From contig CM024170.1 of assembly GCA_013433145.1 (NCBI GenBank), positions 2,871,459-2,935,458 on the forward strand: a DNA stretch of 64,000 bases, in the 5' to 3' direction. Numbering within the stretch: position 1 is the stretch's first letter; every line of letters starts with the position of its first letter. Of the stretch, positions 35,869 through 51,041 are shown piece by piece. The stretch is from Ascaris suum (Eukaryota > Nematoda > Chromadorea > Rhabditida > Ascarididae). A program made the position numbers and the translations under genes. Below the pieces are notes generated by a model, which saw only the letters and a list, made by a program, of their open reading frames with translations, was not told the origin of the DNA and did not search any database.

Positions 35869-36644
35869 GACATACATGACCACTCATCAATTTACTTGAC
35901 ACCCAGCTGACAAGAATGTACGTAAATATTTTAGAATTAAAGCAACAACAACAACAATAGTGGAAACAAAAGTGGAAAATTCGTTATTTATGCGGAAATA
36001 AACTTAATATGCGTAAAAAAATTAAAATTATTTCAGTCGAGAAGAGGATATATGAGGAATTCAAAGAGCGTATAGCTCACCTCACACAATATGTAAACAA
36101 AAGCTAGGAAAGAAAATCAGCACTCACATGAAAAATGAAAATGCCTTCAACCGACAAATAACCAGAGAAGGTTTCCTCGTAACACTAATGACTGAAAGTA
36201 AATTATTTCATGTACCAATAACTATGGACGAGAAAGTCCACTGAATATTGTTGATCAAATAGGATTTTCTGGATGCATCGATAAGGAAAGATGTAAACGA
36301 GACAAAATTATCGGATGAATATCTCGGAATTGATTCATAATTTTCTAACATAAATAACTATAAGAAGTGGACAGTAATACCTAGGGAAGGAAGCCAAATA
36401 ATGGCATAGTTAGACGTATTATGGCGGTCAAAAAAGTTTCCAAAGTGAATTATTCCTGGAGGTTTTAAGTGGGCGCACTATCTCGTTTGCGGACAATATG
36501 GACAAACTGACGCATAATATCTCAAAATCTTTTAAGAGAATATGATAAATATTTCTTAGTAATATTCAAAGCACTCATGTTAGAGAGAATTATTGTGCAC
36601 ATATCACTACTCTGAACTTATTGAAAATTGTAAGCGCGCATATA

Positions 36645-36860
36645 AGCTCGAATGCGCAACTTTTCTCAATATTTTTCAACCTTATTTCATCATTTTCCAC
36701 ATTTCACGCAATTTCCTAACGTTTTTCCGGCATTCTCCACTCATTTATATTTCCTGCACCTTTGCTGAAATCTCCCAATTTTTTTTGTTTTTTTTTCTCA
36801 CTCTCTCCAATCTTTTCCAATATTTTCCAGTCTTATTTTTGCTATTCATAAACTCAAAAA
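36645..36860 (-). repeat. Purine-rich degenerate minisatellite, right arm (inverted)
   Basis: On the minus strand this is the same kind of tract as 35455-35700 (GGAAAATxTTGGAAAA units) and also runs into ATATGCGCGC, at about 36630. The two arms are therefore inverted relative to each other, about 0.95 kb apart. Confidence 0.5.
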
Positions 36861-39800
36861 TTCTACAAGGTCTCCAGTATCTCTCTGGAGTTAGCCAAAA
36901 TAGTTTGAGGTTTTTCCTCGAAAGTTTGCTTTCGATGTCATTGCTATAAGTGAATCAACTATGAATAGATTATGTTCGTATATAAACGATATGGAACACG
37001 ATTACTATACGCTCTAAATGGTGAGCAAATTAGATTCCTCTCAACTTCACAGCGTCAACTCCCTTCTATCCTTCAATATTCATCCGTACTATTTATTCTT
37101 CCAAGGGGCATTGCGAATAACATATGATGATTATTTGCATACATTTATCTATGGAAAAGTCGATTTTTGCATATTTGAAGCAATATAAATGATTGCTGCC
37201 TTATCTCGTGAACATTTGTGGAAATCGAAAAATGTATACAAAATGTATTTCTTAGTAATCCGTTTTCTCATATCTTCACATTTACTCAAACGTTCTACAA
37301 AGATTTTGCTTTAAAAACGATGAATGTCTAAGGAGAGCCTCTTATTTTTTATCGACAAGATCGGGAAATGCATTTGCGGCGCGCAGCTCGAGAGATGCAT
37401 TTATGGTATCAACTCGAAATTCAAGCTATATAGCTGAGTGAATCGCATAAACTTAATATGAGGCTTAGTAGTATAGCCACTGACGAGACTAATATAGAAT
37501 ACTTTTTGCGCCACTTTGGAATGGTGTTTTTTTTTTAAATCAGTAGCAGTCTGAATGCGATATAATTAGTCCTCAACGAGATTTATTAATCATAATGCTG
37601 AGATTTAGATTCGAACTATTGAGGTACCGCATGGCACTTATAGCACATGCGATTAGGCACAGATTGTGCACTGCTCAACGCTTTTGCACCCTCAATTTGG
37701 GTAACGTTACGCGTCGGCGCATATTTGCCATATTTTCCCAGATTTACAACTGTCTCTGTCATTAGTGTCGGCACCTTACAGCATAGAATTAACCGTTCAC
37801 CGTAAGACGCATGATTACGACAAATTACTTCAACCTGAGCAAAGAGCTAAGCGGTACGCCTCTCACATTGAAAGGGCGAAATTGCTTCTAAGAACGGTAC
37901 TGATCCATAAATCCGCCGCTCATCACGGTCGATTGGAAGCATTTTCACCGGCAGGTCAAAAGAGGGCAGACTAATAGTTTGAAAGCCACACATATGAAAT
38001 GCTTTCTGTGCTATTTAATGACGACGTTCTGATGTGGAGAATCATCACCTGAAACGATAGAACTAGTCCTCAGCTATTATTGAATGTAACGAGATTTATT
38101 AACACAAAATGAGCGAAATTTTTTTTTCCAAGCATATATATAGATTCATAATTTTGATATTGCCTTATCAAATAGCGAATTACTATGGTAAAAAAATTGC
38201 ATGTCGATCGAGCGTTTACAAAATTTAATCCGATATGATATGTTGATAAGTTTTTTTTTTGTTTTAATCACCTCTCAACGAGAAATCACAATAGCCACTG
38301 ATATTGCGACTTTGAACATTTTCAAATAAATTCACGTTAGTGTGTTATTATTACCAACAGGATGCGTAATGATCCACTTGAAACTTTGTCGTTGATAATA
38401 ACAACTTAGCCGTTGAAATGCTTCTAATCTATTGCGTTTTCAAGAGCCGATACGATAGAAGTATGTGGAAAAAAAAAGTTTAACATGAAATAAAAAAATT
38501 GAAAGCTTACGTAAAATTTATTCATCGATAGCATAGTTCATATAATGTAATTTCGCTCTAATGAAAACATTAATAAATTGTATAATTGTATTGTATTTTT
38601 GCCATATCTAATGAAAAATAAATTATAAATTGTATAAAATATTGTATAAAATATTGTCTTTAAATTTTTACTCAACTACGATGAGGCAATCGTAGCATTC
38701 GCACAAAATTACCACAATAAACAATTGAATATTTCGAGATAACATCTATATTGTTCGATAACGTTATGCTCTAAATGATGTTTTTTTTTTTTTTTTTGCA
38801 TTGACTTTTTCATGTGGCAATTGTATTTTCTAACACATTTATGTGTTATTTTAATATTCGCTAAATAAGCAGTGAAAAATTTTGAACTAATCGAAGACAT
38901 AATTTCCTTTCTCGTTCACATTTTATAAAATGAAATTATAGTCGGCAATTAACCTATATTCAATATCATCATATAACACATATTTCGATTAGACTCATAA
39001 CTGTCATAACACATTTTGCAATTCATTAATTATCGAGTGCATTCATTTGACACGCATAAACCCTTTGCCATATAATATCAACATTATTCGATTCACGCTT
39101 ATTAATTGTACAGTGATCACCCCATAGAAATATTTCAATGAAAACTCAGCAATGCTAATTTATAATGAGAGTTGTTGTGTTAACGGCTTGTGAAAATTTC
39201 TTTCTCTTAGTACAATAATAAAACGATTCCAAAAGAAATAATATGAAACATACAAAAAGAAAACTTTATCAACAAAATACTTGCTAACGCTTAGAAAGTA
39301 ATCGATAAATGATGAGAAAGAATCGAATGACGTCATTTTTAATGTTTTATATACGCCTATATATTTGAATTATCTCGACGCTAACAATATTGATGCTATT
39401 GATAGTGGTAAAGCGTCGAAAAAAAAAACCCACTGCAATCAAGGCTAATGCTTTTCCCCAATGGATATTTCATATATTTCATGATACAAATCGTCCACTT
39501 CATATAGTGGACACAAGGGAGCAATTCTTTAAAGTTATGAGATGAGTAGTTTCGTCTGTAAGAGAACATATTCAAGATCACTAGCAACGCAAGTGGTTCA
39601 ACTTTCAACGAGCCGGCTGTCATAAAAAGAACGAAACACATTAAAATGCCGCTGAAATTTTGATGAGATCCTGAAGGGAATCGTTCAAATACCACAAAAT
39701 ACGAGAATTAAAGCCTATTTGACCTATGAAGAAACAACGATCGAACTTTTATCGTTAACGAGTGAAAATGATAAATCGACATGCACACTTAAGAGCTACA

Positions 39801-42800
39801 CTTGGGAATTGCTTATTTCATTGGCATTGGATATGTGGTCATAAGCCAGTCATCTCTCATTTAGTATTATCTGTGTGGCGAATCGTCTTCAACGCAACTA
39901 GTCGTATTCCAATGGGGAATTATGCGCTCAATGTTGCGTTAAATGACCAATACTCCCACTTGAAAAATTTAGCGGTTGGCTTATTTTGGGATTAACGTCG
40001 AGATAACAAAACGCTATAGTAAAGCGAGTGAATTCAATGAAGCATAATAAGAGATAATTTCAGCTAAACTTTCTTAGCTTCATAGGAAATTACAACAAAA
40101 ATATCAATAGGAAATAATTTTGAGGCAAAATTAGTTCAACAATTTTTCTTAACCTTTCGATCAAAAAATGAATCGTTTATGACTTTTATAAGCCTATTAG
40201 GAATAAAAAATTTCTCAAACTTAACCAAATGAGCCTCTTTATTTTATAGTTCTCTCGGACGAAATTATTCCCCATAGCGATTGTCATCACTTTGTTATTT
40301 TTTTTTTTTTGAATCGTTGCTTTCTATTATACTTTTCGCGATTTAATGAAAAAAAAATCACTCGACTCCTTGCAAGCGCCGAAGAGGTATGCACATACTA
40401 TAATCTCAGGTGTAGTGGTATGGTGAAATATGTGCCAAGAAATGAAGTACTGTACGTATAATGTACGATCGATATGAATTAGCCAAAACTAAAACTTCAT
40501 AAATTCAAGCTCTATGAGCAGCAAGCCAATTCTAAGATAACTGCACAGTTATGAGATCTACTAGTTGAGGAACGCTTAAACAACAAAAACTTACCCGAGG
40601 CTTTTCATATTTTTTGAGAACCATATCAATCATTACATACTCCATCTACAATAAGTGAAATATAATCATTTATGATAAGCTTTAAGGCAGAATTAAAACT
40701 GATAGCTAAAACGCTTATCACGATCTAAAGCGACTAATGAAAAGAAGACTTTCATTTTCGACGCTCCTAGAGAATAAAATATTGTTTTTAATTTCAATGA
40801 ATTTATTATTGCGTGCACAAGAGAAGTTGCTTTGAAGAATGAATTTCATTGCAGTGAAGTTGAATTTTTTGACCTGAAATAATAAGAGGAAACGTGTGAC
40901 ATGAATGTTGCCATGAGATACTTTTTTTTTAAAGTCGTGCCAGCTTTATAAGGTTGTCAGCAAAGAAAGGCAAATAAAAAGGATAACTGATGTATTCATA
41001 TTTTATTTGATTCGATAGGTTGTAGAAATTCCACATAGAGCGTATGCATATAATTTTCATTCGGCTGATGCCATGAAATATGTATCTGAGATTAGTTTAT
41101 GTTATCTGTTCCAGTCATTTAACTTTTATAGCTCTACATCTTGTGGTTCTCGATTGAAACAATCGTGTAATTTAAAAAAAAAGACATATACATGTATATG
41201 GGCATACACAGCATCATTATGATTTTCTTTCAGAAGCGAGTTTTATAGAAGCTTAGGAAATGGCTATCCATCAACGACTTAGATTCTAAAATTGAGAAGA
41301 ATCCCTTTAGAAAGAAATATGGAATATTTGAACATGTTCCTTTAATGCTTTCAATGAGAGCAATTCGTTTCAGCAATGAATGAGTGCAATGAATGCAAAA
41401 AAAAAAGCAAACAAACTCGAGCGAATTTTATTTGTCGGATTGATCGTAAATTTTTCAATCATGAATTGAGCAGGAAAAACGTTATTCAAATGATGTGATT
41501 TTTTTTTTTGATTAATTCGTTTAAAATATTGCGGTAAAATTTATCAAATGAGCGATCGAGTTTACGATAATGAATGAATGTTATTTTCTTTTTTTGTGGA
41601 ATTGGGAAGCTTGTTTGAAGTTTCATGTATTTTTTTTATTTGCAATGCAATGCGCACATTCATGTGTCTGATGTGAATGTTCGTTAAAAGGAAATTTAAC
41701 AAGAAATGCTTACACCTGTAATTAATAACAGGTAGATTTTTATACAATGCATCTTGTGAGAAATTCTTGCACATCGATTTAATAATATTCGGCAAGTTAA
41801 GCTGCTATTTCTTTCTCAAATCTATACAATTCATAGCGTTTGTTTTTCCTTCACAATGAGCAAAAAATGACGGCAATCAAAACACAACAAATATACTCGT
41901 CCTAGATTGCTATATTTTATGCTATACTTTACTTCATTGTAAAGTGAATTGTAAGATTGCTATATTTTATCGTGATAATATTAATATATAAGAAAATTTT
42001 GTGCCTTATATATGACGTCATTTCAGCGATCATTTAGATCAATATGATAAGGATTTCGCTTTTCGAAAATCGATGATTTCGAATTATCAACAAATCTCTA
42101 GTGCTTCAACAACATCTTTCTCTTTGATTTATTTCAAGTTTATAAATGCTCTATTCACAGATCACAGTTGGAAATTTGCCTTCCTGGCCAAAAAAAAAGT
42201 TGTTGCTATATGTGAGAACGATCAAGAGTTGCCGATTTCGATTATTGTGTTCTTATTTTCGTTCGATTTGCTTGGTCTTGGCGACGCGTCGTCTGATGAT
42301 GCAGCCCTCGTCGATACTGTTGCATTACTGCTACTACTTGGCCAATGCACAAATTTTGATTTCTTGTCCCATGCGTTATCGTATCTGAAAGATGAGCACA
42401 ATTATCGCGTCTTTAGCAATATCGAATTAGTTTAGTTAGCAGTTGATTCATTGCATCATAACGATGAACTGTTTCATAATGGGGCCATAATTGCGCTGCT
42501 ATTGTTACATAAAATATTGCAGTAGCGACTACATGGGACATCGTCGAGCTATAAAAATTTTAGGCACAATCATCAGCAATATCACTCATTGATTATAATA
42601 TTATTTAATTATCACTCCACAAAACTCTGTCCTCTTTATGTGGAAAACAAGTACGTTTTGGATAATCCATCGTCTCCGAACTAATTTAGAAAAAAATAAT
42701 GAAGCAATTTGAAGTATTCAAACAAAATAGAGTGAATCCCTGATTTTTTTGCCGCAGTAATTTACTTAATCCGAACTCTTTTCCATTGTTGAGTACCGTG

Positions 42801-43721
42801 AAATTCAAGCCATCCCCCTTCCCTCCATCTCCTCCAATTTGCCAGAGCATATAGCGCATTAAGAAAGGTCATATTGTGAAGACACCCAACAGTTAAGATG
42901 GCATTAGCTCCAGCATAGCGCTGATATGCTCAGGAGAAAGACATCTCAGATAATGATAATGCTTTCAACCATATTTTTGTAAATTTTGTTGGTTGTGCCA
43001 AAAAAAAACTATGATAAAACCTGTTCCAAGCATCTCGTAGGAATCAAACCTCTATTACAATTAATCGGGTTCGTTTATTGGCAAAAATTGCAACATTCAG
43101 ATGCATTGGTAGCCAACGCATGCATGAACGCAGACGAGGTGTCTCATGTCTGTTATTTAAGATGGAGGAGAGCGAAATATATTTTGATCAAAGTGGACAT
43201 GAGGCGGTCATGTGACAATAACGAAGAATTTAACAACTTTCATTGTTAGATTCATTACTTTCATCACCTCTCAGAAAGTTTCATATTAAATTTGCATATT
43301 AATTAGCTTTATTTCACCTTAGAACGGTTGAATATGGCGATATCTTCATGCTACCACATATGGTGTTACCCCAGATACAACCCTTATGACATTGTGTTTG
43401 TGAATCATCAAGATGGCGGTTCCGTTCAAGGAAGGTTCTATTTTCCGAGACAAAATCTAGGAGACTATACAACAACGAAAAGTCTCTATTAAAGGAGTGA
43501 ACTCTATTTTGAGCAGGCTTCTATCCAGGCTGATAATATAATTTCACAGGATGCGAGGAATTTTGTAGCCTAATGTCGCGTTACGATGGCCCGGATATCT
43601 TGCACTCATTTCGGATACGCTATATTTTACATGCTTCTATTTCCACTAGGTAAACTTTCTTTGTTATATCTTCATGACGCCAAATATATTAATTGTATTT
43701 TCTATCTTTTTTTCTCCATTT
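36861..43721. other. Gene desert, part 3, downstream of copy B
   Basis: Searched on the minus strand for a missing last exon of copy B (YETPWD or GLESV coding); none found. Contains the weak frame at 37705-37974 and an ATG-started frame of 120 codons at 42073-42435 with no acceptor, domain or poly(A) support. A pyrimidine-rich patch (CCCCCTTCCCTCC) lies near 42815. Confidence 0.5.
37705..37974 (+). CDS. Open frame after an acceptor-like site, unrecognised
   Basis: Open frame of about 89 codons ending in TAG, with no ATG in its first half. TTTTCCCAG at 37734-37742 could be a splice acceptor feeding it. The translation after that is charged and rich in Lys, Arg and His (HRKTHDYDKLL, then EQRAKRYASHIERAKLLLRT), which reads more like protein than most frames here. 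No partner exon or known domain was found, so it may be a terminal exon of an unseen gene or a relic. Confidence 0.15.
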   Translation, partial: RYASAHICHIFPDLQLSLSLVSAPYSIELTVHRKTHDYDKLLQPEQRAKRYASHIERAKLLLRTVLIHKSAAHHGRLEAFSPAGQKRAD

Positions 43722-43727
43722 TTTATT
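43722..43727 (-). terminator. Poly(A) signal of copy B
   Basis: Minus-strand AATAAA, 27 bases after the TAA stop of copy B. Its position supports the view that the transcript ends here and that the exon carrying the long conserved tail is absent from B. Confidence 0.55.
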
Positions 43728-43753
43728 AAAAATTCCTCCAATATGTTAATTTC

Positions 43754-46700
43754 TTACTCGATTTGATTTGAATTTCGAAATGGAGAATCGACTTTCATGA
43801 GGTTTGCCACATAGGTCTTTTCATTTTCTCTCGATTCAACATTCGAACGTTGCTTGAGGTATGCAACCAGAAGGCACGCAAATGCTGTAGCACTCAACAC
43901 GCAAATTGTCGCTAGTATTGAGACACCAACCAACTCTAAACGCTCCTCAAGCATCGACTCGCCAGTCATTTTACGTGGTACTTCCGTCTTTGGGATCACC
44001 ACCTGCAATAAATGTTTGAGGGTAGTATTTTTTCGAATGACATCATGGACGTGCAAAAAAGTTTAGATTTTAGTGGATAAAAAATTGACCTATGAAAGCA
44101 TGACGGAGGAGTAGATGAAGAAAGAGTGGTGTGTCATTTAATCAATGCCTCAGAATACAAGATCATATTGAAGGTTTTTTGAGAATTGGTTCAACGCATT
44201 GCGGTGAACCATTCCAAACTGAGGTGTATTTGATGCAGAATAAATGCGCTGACCTTTCTGAAGTAAGTTATGCAAAGGAAATCTATACTTTGCCCTCTAT
44301 AATAAGGATAAAGAGGAAGTCGAAGTAGTTCTCCAGCATTGTGTTACTTGATCATTTTAAAGCAACAGCACCTATCAAAACAATAGGGTGTCCTACGCTA
44401 TCCTTATTCTCTGGCCGTTTCTGGATTATTTAACTCGTTGCTTCTTCCTAAACATCAATTATCTTTGACGTTTTTGAACATGATCGTTAGGTGGAAATGT
44501 CATTTAACAAAACGGCTCATTATGAGGCAACGAAACGAGTAATTAGTATCAGTTGCTATTATAGAGTGGAAGTAATCAATCACGACGCTTTTTTTCAGTA
44601 ATCACTAAGAGAGTTTTTTTTCACTAAGGGTATAATTAAAATATTGGCTGAACAATAACACACAAGGGTTACTAACAACATACCACCTATACCAACTCCC
44701 TTCATTGTTGACAACCATTGGTTGACTCTTTATGGTGACCACTGATAACTGTGCAATATTGCAATATTTAATTCCATGAGTTGCACCTTGTATAGGTCTT
44801 CTCCTTAATAACCTATACAATAGCATTCCTCAATATTTCTTTATCAAAAATGCCTCAATATCTGTTTTACCGTCAATAAAAGCTTCTAAATAGAGTGCTT
44901 CTTGAAAGTTGAAAACTCTGAATTAGAAATGACACATACCACATATGGAGCGGTAGTGGTTTCCGCGCACCATGGACAACGGTCGATATGCTTTTGTACA
45001 GTAACCGTCGCATTGAAACATTTTCCTCTCAATTCGACAACCATTTTACCTTTATCCAAATCTCGTAATCGTGATGATATCTATAAATTCACATTCCATT
45101 ACTTGTAAGTGTCATATTTCTCTAAAGAATTTTTATGAGCGTTATTGTTGACCAATTGCTCTATGCAATAAAGTCGTGAAATTAGAAAATGTCTATTTGA
45201 TTTCATGAGAGAAGGGCGAATGGGAGAGAGATATCACTCAATCTTATTTCTCTTTGAAATGCAGAAAGAATTGCATTTAAAATCGCTTCAATAAGATTAG
45301 GATTCAAAGAACTAAAATACTCCCATCGTTTAGCAATTAGTACGATTATCAAGAATTCAAATTTTACCATAAAAATCGAACGTTGCAATCACAATTGGCC
45401 ACACTAAGAATCTCTAAATTTTATTTTTTACTTTATTTGCATTTATTCTCTTATTTTTCCTCAAGTTGATATTACCATTTTTAGTGAATAAAAACATAGA
45501 TGAATATATGTATGCAATTTATACTTTTGAATTATTTAAATTTTCCTCGATTTTTTCCATTATTACAATGAGCTAGTGTGTCCAAATTGCTAAATTATGC
45601 GCTAAAGAATTCAAATTGCAAGAAGTTTCATAATTTGATGTCGGCTAATGATAGTGCATCATTTTGCGCATATAAAGGTACATCATCATATGTTAACGTT
45701 GAAATTTTCATCGATGCTTTACTATGCATCGATTAATGATTTTCCACTATTGCAAAAAAAAAAAACATCGTAAATTGTTCATTTAGTGCGAGACCTAAAT
45801 GAAGATCCTTAGGCTTATGAATAAATAAATAAAGACCTTTATATTTACAACTTGGCGTATATTTACCATAAACTAGTAATTAGTGTTCATTAATAATTGA
45901 AAGCTTACATCTTAATCGTATAAGGTGGTTAACAAGAATTATTAATGCAATTATTGAGAACCTACTTGTGTTTTTCTAGCTACGTAAGAAGTATTTTGCA
46001 GTAGAGCATCGCGAAAGATGCCAACAGCTGGCGTATAATCGCATGTTCTTTGAAAAGCATATTTTGGATCCGATCCGATCACTTCACATGCAACACTTAG
46101 ATCGTTTGGTGCTCCACGAGTCCAATAACTGATGAAAGGACGTGAATGATCCTGAAAAGCAAAACAGGAAAGTTTGTTAGGCAGGATTTAAGTGCTCTAA
46201 AGTTTCCCGACTTTTTAATGTGATCGGATGATAAGGTGATCCAGGATAGCCGTTAGATGGATATTGTCTTTTTCTATTTTTCTTTATTGGCCTATTAAAT
46301 TCAAGCTATAATATGAACGTTCCATATCTCGTAGTTCATTCAGAACAAACTATTTCAACGAAATAATCCTTACGCGAAGCAATCTCGGGAAATCTCATAC
46401 GCGAAAGAATTACTACCAATCAAGCGAGGCTATATGATCTTCTCGATACTAAGAATGGAATAGCATGTTTCATCGTAACTAGAGGCAAGCTAACGACTAG
46501 TAACATAGTGACCGATTTTGTTGCCGCAGTGAACATTGGAAGAATAGCATGCATTGCTTTTATATTCATTTGTTAATGTTTTAAATTTTTTTATTCGAAC
46601 TTAGCTGACCTGAACGATATCTTGAGTGACCATCCAGCTGATCGAATTACTCTCGGTGCTCACGTGATTCGATACGGTGAGTCGAAATTGTGGTGTAGCG

Positions 46701-46831
46701 CAATAAGCAGTTGTAAGGCAACCCATTTTCCAGTCTACACTTATTAGGTCTGTTGTTGTCCAGAAATCTTTTGAATCACTCATTATTTTCTCGCTGCTTA
46801 CAGAAATAACCACAGTGAGGAAGAATATCAT
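43754..46831 (-). CDS. Copy B: short-tailed paralogue of copy A (4 exons)
   Basis: Spliced gene of about 265 aa. Exons: 46610-46831, 45966-46151, 44940-45080, 43754-44002; all introns phase 0. Residues 1-13 form a signal peptide (MIFFLTVVISVSS). The seven ectodomain cysteines keep copy A spacing: 38/44 (GCLTTAYC), 96/111, 157 in RGKCFNAT with N159, and 171/174 in RCPWC. The helix lies near 207-232, followed by KQRS. The tail is only about 30 residues and stops at TAA; neither the YETPWD block nor GLESV follows, and a poly(A) signal lies just downstream. Two points are uncertain: exon 2 may instead end at 45984 (TAC|GTAGCT rather than CAA|GTAGGT, six residues shorter), and the stop overlaps a GA|GTAAGA sequence that could act as a donor to an unseen exon. 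Exon 1 uses a weak GTCAGC donor. Function unknown. Confidence 0.8.
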
Positions 46832-46847
46832 AATCGTTTTCAGCACT

Positions 46848-46859
46848 CTGAAATGAAAA
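46848..46859 (-). promoter_or_regulatory. Spliced-leader-type acceptor of copy B
   Basis: Minus-strand TTTTCATTTCAG ends at 46848 and is followed by a 16-base leader and the ATG at 46831. No upstream coding exon is needed because the signal peptide is encoded directly after it. This is the pattern expected of nematode trans-splicing, although an ordinary 5' UTR intron would look the same. Confidence 0.5.
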
Positions 46860-50849
<3,990 letters not shown>

Positions 50850-51026
50850 TCAAGACCAACGGGAGGCGTATATATAACACTCTAAGCAACATTCATTGCT
50901 CGTTGCTGTCCCATAATTGCAGAACTCCTTATAGTTGAGATTCACACGGCTCGAGCATATGTGATCTGCGAAGAATCCATTTACCGCAAACGACATCACA
51001 AGTAGAATGCATTGATGGATGAGCAT
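50850..51026 (-). CDS. Possible small secreted Cys-rich peptide, insulin-like spacing
   Basis: Single open frame of 58 aa from an ATG that lies 15 bases after an AG (CTCACAG). Residues 1-20 resemble a signal peptide (hydrophobic, ending NGFFA). The remaining 38 residues contain five cysteines: 24, 36, 46, 47, 50. The run HIC-x11-C matches the spacing of an insulin B chain (C-x11-C), and TSNECC-x2-C recalls an A chain, although A chains normally have CC-x3-C. Exactly eight residues after C50, where an A chain has its last cysteine, the frame meets TGA TGA. No dibasic cleavage site separates the two parts, the linker is shorter than usual, and no poly(A) signal is evident. The patch is less AT-rich than its surroundings. 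It may be a real peptide gene, a recently broken insulin-like gene or chance. Confidence 0.3.
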   Translation of the reverse strand: MLIHQCILLVMSFAVNGFFADHICSSRVNLNYKEFCNYGTATSNECCLECYIYASRWS

Positions 51027-51041
51027 AAGAGATAAGATAAC

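Noticed and set aside
42073..42435. ATG-started 120-codon frame on the plus strand
   Set aside because: No signal, domain or splice context; AT-rich composition and a low-complexity Leu/Asp stretch suggest chance.
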